Below, in pieces: positions 44,596 to 53,101 of a stretch of DNA of 56,532 nucleotides (position 1 is its first letter; each line of letters starts with the position of its first letter). This DNA comes from Cytophagales bacterium (lineage in GTDB: Bacteria > Bacteroidota > Bacteroidia > Cytophagales > Cyclobacteriaceae): NCBI GenBank assembly GCA_013298505.1, contig JAAFHY010000005.1, forward strand, positions 37,899-94,430. The letters are read 5' to 3'. Both the position numbers and the translations under genes were made by a program. Below the pieces are notes generated by a model. It did not search any database. It saw only the letters and a list, made by a program, of their open reading frames with translations, and was not told the origin of the DNA.

Positions 44596-45561
44596 CTAAA
44601 TCCGTGCTTGTTTCTTCCTCATAATTTTCTCAAACAAAATCTCATTAAACAACTTCGCCTGCTCCATGTGCGGCAAATGGCCAGCCTGTGGAATGACGAA
44701 CAACTTAGAGTTGGGTAAGTGAGAGGTAATATTGTCGCGCACATCATTTAATACTACTACCGTGTCGTGCTCGCCCCAAATGGCAAACACAGGTAGTTTC
44801 GCTTCGGCAATTTTCCGGTGTTCTTCTTGCATGGAGGTGCGGTTTTTAATTGTAGAAAGTAGCGCGCGTACAAAGCCACGCGATTTCATCAACTCTTCAT
44901 ATTTTTTATCCCATCCGCGAAAGCGCGTAGAATCATAAAAATCACTAAGCTGACCTTTGGCCATATTTCGGTAACGGTCGCTATTTTTAAATTCTTCAAT
45001 TTCCTTTTCAGATACGGGTTCAGATGCTGGTGTGGTCGCTGCTGAATTTTCAAAACCGACCGCATCTACGTACACTAAATTTTGAATGCGCTCGGGAAAT
45101 TGTGCCGCAAAACCTGAAATGGTGCGTCCACCATCTGATAGACCTACTAGTGTGATAGGCTTCGTAATTCTAAGCGAATCGAGCAATTCGAGTAATTGAT
45201 TCGTAAAAAGGTTAACATCATACACTACGTCCAGATTGTCGGAATTACCACGGCCAAAGTTATCGTAGCGCAAGGTGGCATAGCCACGTTGGGTAGCTGC
45301 GTGAAAGGTAGAATCCCAAATGTAAGAGGGCACAGAAAAACCATGCACCAATACGAGAACGGTATCACCTTGAGTGTTGCTCCAATCGTAGTAGGTATAG
45401 CCACTGCTCAGTTTTGCAAACTTGCCTGTAGCAATTGAAGAGCGGAAGAGACTGTCTTTGCTGATGGTTTCAAGGTCAGTGATGGAATTATTTTCTTTTT
45501 GCTTGCAAGCAAAGACAACTAACAATAAAGTGAAGATACAAGAGATTTTAGTGATATTCAT
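44596..45561 (-). CDS. Alpha/beta-hydrolase lipoprotein
   Basis: A 321-residue lipoprotein (VFAC, Cys19) with an alpha/beta-hydrolase domain. LVHGFSVPSYIWD contains the oxyanion loop, the nucleophile serine lies in VGLSDGGRT, the acid probably in IWGEHDTVV and the histidine in AGHLPHMEQ. A cap domain separates the two halves. The substrate could be an ester, lactone or epoxide; the sequence does not say. It is divergent from ispG and carries its own -7 element. Confidence 0.85.
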   Translation of the reverse strand: MNITKISCIFTLLLVVFACKQKENNSITDLETISKDSLFRSSIATGKFAKLSSGYTYYDWSNTQGDTVLVLVHGFSVPSYIWDSTFHAATQRGYATLRYDNFGRGNSDNLDVVYDVNLFTNQLLELLDSLRITKPITLVGLSDGGRTISGFAAQFPERIQNLVYVDAVGFENSAATTPASEPVSEKEIEEFKNSDRYRNMAKGQLSDFYDSTRFRGWDKKYEELMKSRGFVRALLSTIKNRTSMQEEHRKIAEAKLPVFAIWGEHDTVVVLNDVRDNITSHLPNSKLFVIPQAGHLPHMEQAKLFNEILFEKIMRKKQARI

Positions 45562-45602
45562 TGGAGCTTCAAATGGGTGATAGATTGATAAAATTGGTTA
45601 GT

Positions 45603-45610
45603 CAAAGTTA
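45603..45610 (-). promoter_or_regulatory. Candidate -7 element for the alpha/beta-hydrolase gene
   Basis: The minus strand reads TAACTTTG, an exact TAnnTTTG match, 42 bp upstream of the hydrolase ATG. The same octamer occurs on the plus strand for ispG, 59 bp away. Confidence 0.45.
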
Positions 45611-45668
45611 AGTCAGTTTTCCGAAACAAACCTTACTGTTAACTTGTTACTCAAGACCTAATTTTCGG

Positions 45669-45676
45669 TAACTTTG
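45669..45676 (+). promoter_or_regulatory. Candidate -7 element for ispG
   Basis: TAACTTTG matches TAnnTTTG. A TTG at 45644-45646 lies 22 bp before it and could be the -33 element. Transcription would start only about 10 nt before the ispG ATG at 45693, giving a very short leader. Confidence 0.5.
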
Positions 45677-45692
45677 ACCTTTCAAAATACGC

Positions 45693-47648
45693 ATGTTGAA
45701 CACTCAAGTAGAACAAGTCAAACTCTATTGCAACACCCTCGTCAACTACAGCCGAAGAAAAACCCGCGAGGTGACCATTGGCGATGTGCCGCTTGGTGGC
45801 AATAACCCCATCCGTGTGCAATCCATGACCACGGTTGATACGATGGATACCATCGGTTCAGTAGAGCAGGTCATTCGCATGGTAGATGCAGGCTGCGAGT
45901 ATGTACGCATCACGGCACCGAGTATTAAAGAGGCACAGAACTTAGAAGTCATTAAGAAAGAATTGCGGACGCGTGGCTATACTGTTCCGCTGATTGCCGA
46001 TATTCACTTTACGCCCAATGCTGCCGAACTGGCTGCGCGCTTGGTAGAAAAGGTGCGCATCAATCCCGGCAACTATGCTGATAAAAAGCGCTTTGAAGAA
46101 ATTGAATATACCGATGCGGCTTATCAGGCTGAACTCAATCGCATACGCGAGAAGTTTACACCGCTGGTAAAAATTTGCAAAGAGTACGGCACGGCCATGC
46201 GCATAGGTACCAACCACGGCTCGCTTAGCGACCGCATCATGAGCCGCTATGGCGATACGCCACTGGGCATGGTAGAAAGTGCACTCGAGTTTTTGCGCAT
46301 CTGCGAAGACTTGAGTTTTTACAACATTGTGCTTTCGATGAAGTCGAGCAACCCGCAGGTGATGGTGCAGGCATACAGATTGCTGGTGCAGAAATTAAAT
46401 GAAGAAAACTTTCAGCCCTATCCGTTGCACCTTGGCGTGACCGAAGCAGGCGATGGCGAAGATGGCCGCATCAAATCATCAGTTGGCATTGGCACGTTGC
46501 TGGAAGATGGATTGGGCGACACCGTTCGCGTCTCGTTAACGGAAGAACCCGAAGCAGAAGTACCCGTAGCGCAAGATTTGGCGAGGCGATACGATAACCG
46601 CAAGGCTTCGATTGTCATTCCAGAAATCAATCACTATCCCATCGACCCATTTTCGTACACGCGGAGACATTCACATGAAGTGTTAAACATTGGTGGGCAC
46701 AACGTGCCACGGGTGATGGCCGATTTTTCTACGAAAAAGAAAATCACTCATGCCTCTTTGTTTGCGTTGGGTTATCAGTACTCGGTTCCGTTAGATAAAT
46801 GGAACATTGCCGACATGGCGTGCGATTACATTTTTTTAGGAGACAATACAATTGATTTTGAAATACCTGGCACGTTGGCATTGGTACAAAATCACAAAAC
46901 CTGGCTTCAACAAAAAGACCGACCGAATACTTATCCTTTCATTCCCGCCAAGGATTATAAAAAAGGAGCGGAGAAATCAGATAAACTAAATTTCGTTTAC
47001 GCGTGCTTGCCTGATTTAGATGACAACATCATTCAAAAATTAAGTTCAGATAAAACTGCTGTGTTGATGATTGATACCTACAACGACCACGGCATGGCCG
47101 AGCAGCGCAGGTTATTTGTCGATTTGCTGGAGAGCAAATGTGAAGTACCAGTAATCATCGGGCGCGCTTACCGCGATTTGAACCCCGAGTTGCTGCAACT
47201 GTACGCGGCCACCGATATGGGCGGGTTGCTGATTGATGGCTTAGGCGATGGCGTTTTCATTGCAGCTGAAAATTGTGGTTCGGATAAAATGGTGAACGAA
47301 ACCGCTTTCAATATTTTGCAAGCCACGCGCACGCGCATCTCAAAAACAGAATACATCTCGTGTCCCTCCTGTGGACGAACACTTTTCGATTTGCAAGAGA
47401 CCACCGCCAAAATCCGTTCGCGCACTAGTCACTTGAAAGGTGTGAAGATTGGCATTATGGGCTGCATTGTAAACGGCCCAGGCGAAATGGCCGATGCTGA
47501 CTATGGGTATGTAGGCTCAGGCCCCGGGCGGATTACTTTGTACAAAGGAAAGGAAGTGGTGAAACGCAACGTGCCCACTCCCCAGGCTGTAGATGAGTTG
47601 ATTAATTTGATTAAGGATGGGGGAGACTGGATTGAAATTAGTGGGTAG
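45693..47648 (+). CDS. ispG: 4-hydroxy-3-methylbut-2-enyl diphosphate synthase, two-domain-plus-insert form (IspG/GcpE)
   Basis: A 651-residue enzyme of the non-mevalonate isoprenoid pathway, converting MEcPP to HMBPP with a [4Fe-4S] cluster. The TIM barrel begins with VTIGDVPLGGNNPIRVQSMTT. A long insert (about 280-540) marks the large form shared by Bacteroidota, Chlamydiae and plants. The C-terminal cluster ligands are Cys557 and Cys560 (CPSCGRT) and Cys591 (GIMGCIVNGPGE), with the catalytic Glu598. The start could also be a few codons later, but ATG 45693 follows the promoter-like TAACTTTG at a suitable distance. Confidence 0.96.
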   Translation: MLNTQVEQVKLYCNTLVNYSRRKTREVTIGDVPLGGNNPIRVQSMTTVDTMDTIGSVEQVIRMVDAGCEYVRITAPSIKEAQNLEVIKKELRTRGYTVPLIADIHFTPNAAELAARLVEKVRINPGNYADKKRFEEIEYTDAAYQAELNRIREKFTPLVKICKEYGTAMRIGTNHGSLSDRIMSRYGDTPLGMVESALEFLRICEDLSFYNIVLSMKSSNPQVMVQAYRLLVQKLNEENFQPYPLHLGVTEAGDGEDGRIKSSVGIGTLLEDGLGDTVRVSLTEEPEAEVPVAQDLARRYDNRKASIVIPEINHYPIDPFSYTRRHSHEVLNIGGHNVPRVMADFSTKKKITHASLFALGYQYSVPLDKWNIADMACDYIFLGDNTIDFEIPGTLALVQNHKTWLQQKDRPNTYPFIPAKDYKKGAEKSDKLNFVYACLPDLDDNIIQKLSSDKTAVLMIDTYNDHGMAEQRRLFVDLLESKCEVPVIIGRAYRDLNPELLQLYAATDMGGLLIDGLGDGVFIAAENCGSDKMVNETAFNILQATRTRISKTEYISCPSCGRTLFDLQETTAKIRSRTSHLKGVKIGIMGCIVNGPGEMADADYGYVGSGPGRITLYKGKEVVKRNVPTPQAVDELINLIKDGGDWIEISG

Positions 47649-47738
47649 AAGTTGGAAGTTATATGTAGCCTTATGGTTTGGTTTGATTAAAGTGCCGCTG
47701 GTAATAACAACTCTTGCCTTTAATTTGTTATTTTTAAA

Positions 47739-47889
47739 TTAAGGGTATCTCTAAAAACCTAGCTTTACGTCTTTGCGAGGGAGGAACGACCGAAGCAATC
47801 TCCAGTTTAGGCTACGAAATTCGGGATTGCTTCGCCCCGATAGCTATCGGGGCTCGCAAAGACGGGTCTGTTTTTAGAGATGCCCTTAA
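47739..47889. repeat. Nested palindromic element, MITE/REP-like
   Basis: A 151-bp intergenic element with nested inverted repeats. Outer arms 47739-47758 and 47870-47889 pair with one mismatch. Inside are CGTCTTTGCGAG (47768-47779) with CTCGCAAAGACG (47853-47864), and CGAAGCAATC (47791-47800) with GATTGCTTCG (47825-47834). CCCCGATAGCTATCGGGG (47835-47852) is a perfect palindrome of its own. The TTGCGAGG...GAAGCAATC core resembles dispersed repeats known in many bacterial genomes. No target duplication or transposase is evident. Confidence 0.75.
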
Positions 47890-47909
47890 ATAACTCAACA
47901 GCAATCTTT

Positions 47910-48113
47910 ATGACACAAACAGATAACAAACCTCAGAAAAATTCTTTCAAAGACTTCTTCTCAATGGGAGAGGTGGGCGGATATTTTTTCCGCAAGAAAG
48001 ATCCTAACCGACCGTCTAACATCAACATTAAAATGATGCATGGTGTAAACAAAATTTCAATACTCATCTTTTTAGCTGCCGTGCTTTATTTGATCATTAA
48101 GCGGTTGGTATGA
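47910..48113 (+). CDS. Small conserved membrane protein (possibly DUF6728)
   Basis: A 67-residue protein. I start it at ATG 47910; the earlier in-frame ATG at 47880 lies inside the arm of the palindromic repeat and is unlikely to be used. The sequence has a polar N-terminus with SMGEVGGYFFRKKDPNRP and one transmembrane helix near the C-terminus (ISILIFLAAVLYLIIKRLV). I recall this pattern from a short Bacteroidota family of unknown function, but the family number is uncertain. The stop overlaps the next start by 4 bp (ATGA). Confidence 0.7.
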   Translation: MTQTDNKPQKNSFKDFFSMGEVGGYFFRKKDPNRPSNINIKMMHGVNKISILIFLAAVLYLIIKRLV

Positions 48114-48463
48114 CGCTGGCATCTTTTCAAAGCTATTGTTTAGCTAAGAAGGGAGTAACTGAAGAATTTCCTTTTGATAATAACACTTTGGTTTATAAAG
48201 TGATGGGCAAAATATTTGCGCTTACTAGCCTAGATGAATTTCTGAGTATTAATTTAAAATGCGACCCTGAAATTGGCGCCCAACTTCGTGAAGAATATGC
48301 TTCGGTTTTGCCGGGCTATCACATGAATAAAAAGCACTGGAATACGATCTTAATGGATGGCAGCATTAGCGATAAGAAACTGATTACGTGGATAGATGCC
48401 TCTTACGATCTAGTTGTGGCGGCACTCCCTAAAGCTACACTAGCAGCCTTGAACAGGCTATGA
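48110..48463 (+). CDS. MmcQ/YjbR family protein
   Basis: A 117-residue protein of the MmcQ/YjbR fold (CyaY-like alpha/beta). It opens with an FQSYCLAKKGVTEEFPFD segment and has the family features KVMGKIFALTSLDE, LKCDPE and the PGYHMNKKHWNTI loop. The length is typical. The family is often described as DNA-binding-like, but its function is not settled. It is translationally coupled to the small membrane protein by a 4-bp overlap. Confidence 0.88.
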   Translation: MTLASFQSYCLAKKGVTEEFPFDNNTLVYKVMGKIFALTSLDEFLSINLKCDPEIGAQLREEYASVLPGYHMNKKHWNTILMDGSISDKKLITWIDASYDLVVAALPKATLAALNRL

Positions 48464-48531
48464 TTTGATTATCAGTTATTTACAATCTGGTTACATTTCT
48501 TACATCCTTCGGATTACTTCGGTTAATTATT

Positions 48532-48539
48532 TAGTTTTG
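48532..48539 (+). promoter_or_regulatory. Candidate -7 element for the lipoprotein gene at 48563
   Basis: TAGTTTTG matches TAnnTTTG and lies 23 bp before the ATG. No clear -33 TTG is seen. Confidence 0.4.
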
Positions 48540-48562
48540 TTGATTAGGTATACCCTTTTTAG

Positions 48563-49408
48563 ATGGTTAGGGCTTTAATCGTATGCACATTGGCTTCAGG
48601 GCTTTTTTTTGGCTGTAGTACACAGCAAAAAATTTGCCCTGCCTATCAGAGTGCCTTCATCCATGATAAGCCAACCCAAAAGGAAACTTTTGTTTACTAC
48701 AACGCCAACAAAAACCAAGCTCGCGAGGTACTCGCCTCTAACAGTAAAACGCTAAACCTACCAGCCAACGACTCTACGTGGTCGAATAGTGTGGTGCTGC
48801 CAGGGCCGGCATTGCCAAAAGAGCGAAGGACTAAAAAGACTCGTTATCTACTACTTCCCGAAAGGACTTATAAAAAGGCCTTGCGATCTTTGCAAACTGT
48901 AGAGATGAGACCCATCTACCCAAAAAAGCAGACCGATTCTGTTGAAATTAAAAAAGCATTAGATAGTGCTGCCAGAAGCATTACCGATACATTGTCTGTT
49001 TCATCTTCGACTACTGAAAAAGCTGAGGCGAAAGATAGCACGTACGTAATCTCGATCGAGAAAGAGAAATTTAATGTAGAGCAAGATAATTACATGTGGT
49101 ACTTTAGAAACGTGCTCGTGCTGCCTGATGTACGCATTGCCATGGAGGGAGCACCCGCACAGGGCAAAGTGGCAACGAAGCAAAGGAAAGGTTTCTTCGG
49201 ATTCTTTAAGAATATGTTCAAAAAGAAACCAAAGGATACTGTAAAGCCACCAGTAGTACAAGCAACCACATCTGATTCTACAGCAGTTGATCAACCCAAG
49301 CAAAAGAAAGGCTTGCTAGGGATGTTCAAGAAAAAACCAAAAGCTGACCCAGCCAAAGAGCAAAAAAAGATTGACGCAGCAAAGAAAGAAGAAGAAGAGA
49401 AGTTTTGA
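48563..49408 (+). CDS. Lipoprotein of unknown function with repeated basic motif
   Basis: A 281-residue lipoprotein (LFFGC, Cys18). The central part is Lys/Thr/Ser-rich and probably partly disordered. Near the C-terminus two similar basic, aromatic segments occur: RKGFFGFFKNMFKKKPKD and KKGLLGMFKKKPKAD, joined by an acidic-polar linker. The chain ends in a run of Glu and Lys. The repeats could be amphipathic membrane- or polymer-binding helices. I do not recognise a family. It has its own -7-like element and no obvious operon partners. Confidence 0.7.
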   Translation: MVRALIVCTLASGLFFGCSTQQKICPAYQSAFIHDKPTQKETFVYYNANKNQAREVLASNSKTLNLPANDSTWSNSVVLPGPALPKERRTKKTRYLLLPERTYKKALRSLQTVEMRPIYPKKQTDSVEIKKALDSAARSITDTLSVSSSTTEKAEAKDSTYVISIEKEKFNVEQDNYMWYFRNVLVLPDVRIAMEGAPAQGKVATKQRKGFFGFFKNMFKKKPKDTVKPPVVQATTSDSTAVDQPKQKKGLLGMFKKKPKADPAKEQKKIDAAKKEEEEKF

Positions 49409-49463
49409 TTTTGAGTGAGGTATTAGCGAGAGTTAGGTCTGATTTTTTATTAAAAATCTGAAA

Positions 49464-50048
49464 TTGGAAAAAAATTGGGAGTTTTTTTTAGATGATTTTT
49501 TTTCCTCTTATGTATTAAGAATTGAGAAAATGGAATATTTCGGTGGCGTTACAATTCAATACCAAAATGAAGAGATTTATATCAATTGTCGCATATACAA
49601 TGATAGAAGAACAATAAAAAAAATTGAGTTTGGAAAACTTAATGATGGTTGGGTAAAAGGAGTATTCGTTAACAATAAAAAATTATATCTAACTTTTTTA
49701 CAAGATTCATTTGACGGAGAAGACGGTGAAAAATATAGACTCGACTATTCTTTAAGCAACAAGCAAATACTATATAATTTTCTTCAAATTCCATCTGAAA
49801 GAGGGTGGACTGAAATAGAGTATAGGCTTGATAATGATAAATTCTACAAAGTTGTTGTTGAATTGAGTAACAAACTCTATTGGAAAATTTCGCTAATTGA
49901 GCCTGCTAAACAAAGTTTACCATTGTTAGGTGATAAATTGGATGCGTGGTTCAATATGAAAATTTGTGATGCATTTTGGAATGAATCGAGAAGAAAAAAG
50001 ACTGAGTCAACAGTTAATCCAATGGTCAGAATAGAAAAAGAAGACTAA
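49464..50048 (+). CDS. Hypothetical protein, A+T-rich
   Basis: A 194-residue soluble protein with no signal peptide or membrane helix. The frame begins with TTG 49464 after an in-frame stop at 49440; the first ATG (49530) would remove 22 residues that read like normal protein (WEFFLDDFFSSYVLRIEK), so I keep the TTG start with reservation. Alternating hydrophobic and charged residues suggest a mostly beta fold. Base composition is clearly richer in A+T than its neighbours, a possible sign of transfer. No family recognised. Confidence 0.55.
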   Translation: MEKNWEFFLDDFFSSYVLRIEKMEYFGGVTIQYQNEEIYINCRIYNDRRTIKKIEFGKLNDGWVKGVFVNNKKLYLTFLQDSFDGEDGEKYRLDYSLSNKQILYNFLQIPSERGWTEIEYRLDNDKFYKVVVELSNKLYWKISLIEPAKQSLPLLGDKLDAWFNMKICDAFWNESRRKKTESTVNPMVRIEKED

Positions 50049-50057
50049 CAGTATGTA

Positions 50058-50747
50058 TCAATCAAACAAAGTCAAATTACCAAACTGATCGGCTGCTGGC
50101 ATGGGGAGTATCAACGAGGGCTTATCGTGAGTAATAGAATTAAGTAATGGAGAAACAGTATAGCCTTCCATATCAAGGGCTACGCTTTTCGTAAGCACGT
50201 CCTCTACATCATGCTCATCTTTATTTAGCCACTTCGCTTCTTGTTCATTCGTCAATACAAGCGGCATTCGGTCGGTGGCGGTAAGCACAAATCCCTGTGC
50301 CGGCATGGTAATAATCGAAAACGTATGAAACGATTCGCCTTCGTCTTCATATTCTTCCCACACTCCAGCAATGGAAAAAACTTCTTTCGATTTTAGTGTA
50401 AATCGCCAAGGGATCAATGTTTTTTTTCCTATTCTTTTCCACGCATAAAAACCATCGGCTGGAATTACGCATCTGTGTTTTATCAATTTCTTTTTTAACG
50501 CTTGCTTTTCTTGAATGTGTTCAACTCTTAGATTAATGATACGTTCGGCTATTGATTTATCTTTTGCCCATGCGGGGGGCAACCCCCAATAGAAATAAGA
50601 AAAGCCTTGAGGTGCATCGCTTGTTAAGACAGGAAATAGCTGCGAAGGCGCGCCATTGTATTTTGGCTGAAAGGCAATTGGTTCTTCCACCAAAAAGTGA
50701 CTTGCCAACTTACTTGCCGGAATCCCAACGGAAAATCGCTCAATCAT
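50058..50747 (-). CDS. SRAP/YedK-like protein lacking the catalytic residues
   Basis: A 229-residue member of the SRAP (HMCES/YedK) family, which normally forms a covalent link to abasic sites in single-stranded DNA through Cys2. The fold landmarks are present: YNGAPSQLFPV, FYWGLPPAWAKD, NLRVEHIQEK, HRCVIPADGFYAWKR and DRMPLVL. However, the N-terminus is MIERF, so the Cys2 nucleophile is Ile. The position of Glu105 in E. coli YedK is Ala102, and that of His160 is Thr158. Asn72 and Arg74 of the DNA-binding site are kept. It may still bind DNA but cannot use the known chemistry. Its start overlaps the upstream hydrolase gene by 8 bp. Confidence 0.8.
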   Translation of the reverse strand: MIERFSVGIPASKLASHFLVEEPIAFQPKYNGAPSQLFPVLTSDAPQGFSYFYWGLPPAWAKDKSIAERIINLRVEHIQEKQALKKKLIKHRCVIPADGFYAWKRIGKKTLIPWRFTLKSKEVFSIAGVWEEYEDEGESFHTFSIITMPAQGFVLTATDRMPLVLTNEQEAKWLNKDEHDVEDVLTKSVALDMEGYTVSPLLNSITHDKPSLILPMPAADQFGNLTLFD

Positions 50748-51675
50748 TTTGTGTAAACTCTACAGCTTTAAATTCCGACCAATATAAACCATTTTGATTG
50801 AACTGCGCGAACCCAACATGCCCACCTCTATTGGGACTTTCGAATACAACACTTGAGTTAGTAATTTTTGGATAGCACGCTTCGCTAAGGAATGGATCGT
50901 TTGCTGCATTGACGATCAGCGTTGGGACTTTGATAGAATTTAAAAAATGAATAGCACTGCATTGAGTGTAGTAATCAATGGCATTCTTAAATCCGTGAAT
51001 GGGAGCCGTAAAATAATCGTCAAATTCAATCAAGGTTTTGGTTTTACGAAGGGTAGAAATATCGAGCGATGATTGTTGCTTCGACTTCTCAATTACTTTG
51101 GCTTTTAGGCTTCGTAAAAACCGTTGATGATACAGCCAATTACTACGCTTTAGAATTTGTAGGCAGCTTGAGTGCAAATGCAGTGGCACCGAAAACGTAA
51201 CTGCTTTTTTCACCTTTGTACTTACTCCTGTTAGTTCGCCCAAATATTTGAGTGTCAGGTTGCCGCCTAGACTAAAGCCAATTAAGAAAATAGAATCATA
51301 GTTTATGGATGCGTGATTAATCACCCGCCCCAGGTCATCAGTAGCGCCACTGTGATAGAAGCGCAGTTGGTTGTTCATTTCGCCACTGCACCCGCGATAA
51401 TTCCAGGCGAGCACATCAAAATCCAAATTAAAAAATGCTCGCGCCATTCCTTTTACGTAGGCTCTTTCGCTGTTTCCTTCTAAGCCATGCGAAATAATGA
51501 CGAGGTTTTTACTTCCTTTTTTAAGCCAATCCAAATCAAGAAAATCGCTATCTGGTGTGGTGATTCGCTCTCGTTGATAGGCAGTTGGCAATTCAACGCG
51601 CCTTACCAGCGATGGATAAATAGTTTCGAGGTGCCTGTTGAATAATAGAGCAGGAGGTGAGTATGATGACATCAA
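50740..51675 (-). CDS. YheT-family alpha/beta hydrolase
   Basis: A 311-residue alpha/beta hydrolase of the YheT/ABHD1-3 group. Motifs are the N-terminal FNRHLETIYPSL, the oxyanion segment ISHGLEGNSERAY, WNYRGCSGE, the nucleophile in GFSLGGNLTLKYLG, and the late aspartate and histidine in NAANDPFLS and GGHVGF. Members are thought to act on lipid esters. It overlaps the SRAP-like gene by 8 bp and follows the YfiT-like gene by 19 bp, forming a three-gene leftward operon. Confidence 0.88.
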   Translation of the reverse strand: MMSSYSPPALLFNRHLETIYPSLVRRVELPTAYQRERITTPDSDFLDLDWLKKGSKNLVIISHGLEGNSERAYVKGMARAFFNLDFDVLAWNYRGCSGEMNNQLRFYHSGATDDLGRVINHASINYDSIFLIGFSLGGNLTLKYLGELTGVSTKVKKAVTFSVPLHLHSSCLQILKRSNWLYHQRFLRSLKAKVIEKSKQQSSLDISTLRKTKTLIEFDDYFTAPIHGFKNAIDYYTQCSAIHFLNSIKVPTLIVNAANDPFLSEACYPKITNSSVVFESPNRGGHVGFAQFNQNGLYWSEFKAVEFTQND

Positions 51676-51694
51676 TCACAAGAATAGTTTGCTA

Positions 51695-52231
51695 CTACAT
51701 CCACCCGTTGCGTTCTTTCAGCGAGGTGACATGAGCCAAGTGGTGCTCACCGTGCCAGGCATACATGCCCAGCATCTGATCGAGCCTTACTTCTTTCTTC
51801 GATTCGGGGTGAATAAATTTTTGTGAAAGTTCGTTTAACGTAAGGCTTTTAGCGAGCGCAACCCATTTTGTATGCAGAGCTACCAATACGTTTAGCGAAA
51901 GATCAATGGGTAATTTTGCCTCGGCAGTTTCTGCCCACCGTTTTTCTTCGTATGCTTTTATGATTGGTGTCGCCTCGGTAAGGGCCCACTTTGTTCTAAT
52001 GTACGCATTACTGTGGCTATCAGCCAAATGATGAACAACTTGGCGTACCGTCCACCCGCCATCCCGATAAGGTGTATCTAGTTGGATATTATTTAATGTG
52101 CTGGTTGCACCTATAAGTTTTTGTGGCAGCGCTTCAATGCGGGCTATGAATGAATCAACAGCCGATTTTTCGTACGATGGTTCCGTTTGAAATTTGCCGG
52201 TGGGATATTTGAGATGAATAATGGAATCCAT
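51695..52231 (-). CDS. YfiT/DinB-family putative metal-dependent thiol transferase or hydrolase
   Basis: A 178-residue four-helix DinB-fold protein close to Bacillus YfiT (BstA-like). It begins LKYPTGKFQ and has GGWTVRQVVHHLADSHSNA and MYAWHGEHHLAHV. The histidines of these two motifs form the metal site. In Firmicutes, relatives transfer bacillithiol; Bacteroidota also make bacillithiol in some lineages, so a thiol-transferase role is possible. It is the first gene of the leftward YfiT-YheT-SRAP group, 8 bp downstream of the TerC gene stop. Confidence 0.87.
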   Translation of the reverse strand: MDSIIHLKYPTGKFQTEPSYEKSAVDSFIARIEALPQKLIGATSTLNNIQLDTPYRDGGWTVRQVVHHLADSHSNAYIRTKWALTEATPIIKAYEEKRWAETAEAKLPIDLSLNVLVALHTKWVALAKSLTLNELSQKFIHPESKKEVRLDQMLGMYAWHGEHHLAHVTSLKERNGWM

Positions 52232-52239
52232 TCAAGAAA

Positions 52240-53067
52240 TCAATCTTTAGTTACCTCTTCGATTTCTTTTTCGCTGTACTGTTTGTGCAGCTTCACAGGC
52301 TTCTTGGCGTTTCGCTTCTTTTTTACCCGAATGTTGGTAAGTTCTATGAGCAGCGAGAACGCAACAGCAAAATAGATATAGCCTTTAGGCACTACAAACT
52401 CAAGTGCTTCTAAGAACAGCATGAAACCGATCAGAATCAAGAAGCCGAGTGCCAGCACCTCCATAGATGGATGCTGCTGGATAAACCTACTAATAGCACC
52501 CGAAAAGAACATCATCACCCCAATGGAAATCATTACGGCAATAATCATAATCAACACCTGATCTACAATCCCAATCGCGGTTAAGATCGAATCGAACGAA
52601 AAAATAATATCCAATAAAATAATTTGAAAAATAGTAGCCCTTAGTGATGGCCGCTTGATCACGCCACCCTCGGTTTCTTCCTCTTCATCGCCTTCCATTT
52701 CGTGGTTTATTTCCATCGTGCTTTTGGCTATCAGAAATAATCCGCCAAATCCTAAAATCAAATCTCTTCCACTAAAAGTGTGGTCACCGTGGAAGCCCAT
52801 AAATTTGATCAACCAATCTGGCATAATATCATTGACTGCAAAAAGCGGGTCTTTGAATTTCATTATCCACGTAATGCACAACAAAAATCCAATGCGCACA
52901 AACATGGCCAAGAACAAACCCATGTTGCGGGCTTGCTTTCGCTGATGCTCGGGCAGTTTATTAGATACAATCGAGATGAAAATAATATTGTCGATGCCTA
53001 GCACAATCTCCAAAAAGCAGAGCGTAAGGAGAGCCAGCCATGTGTCGGCTTTTAAGAAGATTTCCAT
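52240..53067 (-). CDS. TerC-family membrane protein
   Basis: A 275-residue integral membrane protein with seven or so helices. Diagnostic motifs are LEIVLGIDNIIFISIV near the N-terminus and DIIFSFDSILTAIGIV in the middle, each with an intramembrane acidic residue that probably binds metal. A charged cytoplasmic loop (EGDEEEETEGG) lies between the halves. TerC relatives export manganese or other divalent metals during protein secretion. A -7 element lies 35 bp upstream. Confidence 0.9.
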   Translation of the reverse strand: MEIFLKADTWLALLTLCFLEIVLGIDNIIFISIVSNKLPEHQRKQARNMGLFLAMFVRIGFLLCITWIMKFKDPLFAVNDIMPDWLIKFMGFHGDHTFSGRDLILGFGGLFLIAKSTMEINHEMEGDEEEETEGGVIKRPSLRATIFQIILLDIIFSFDSILTAIGIVDQVLIMIIAVMISIGVMMFFSGAISRFIQQHPSMEVLALGFLILIGFMLFLEALEFVVPKGYIYFAVAFSLLIELTNIRVKKKRNAKKPVKLHKQYSEKEIEEVTKD

Positions 53068-53101
53068 ACTAGACAGAAGTTGAAATTTATGCCAAATTAA
53101 A

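Noticed and set aside
47880-47909. Longer start for the small membrane protein
   Set aside because: The ATG belongs to the arm of the palindromic repeat; ATG 47910 begins the conserved-looking sequence.
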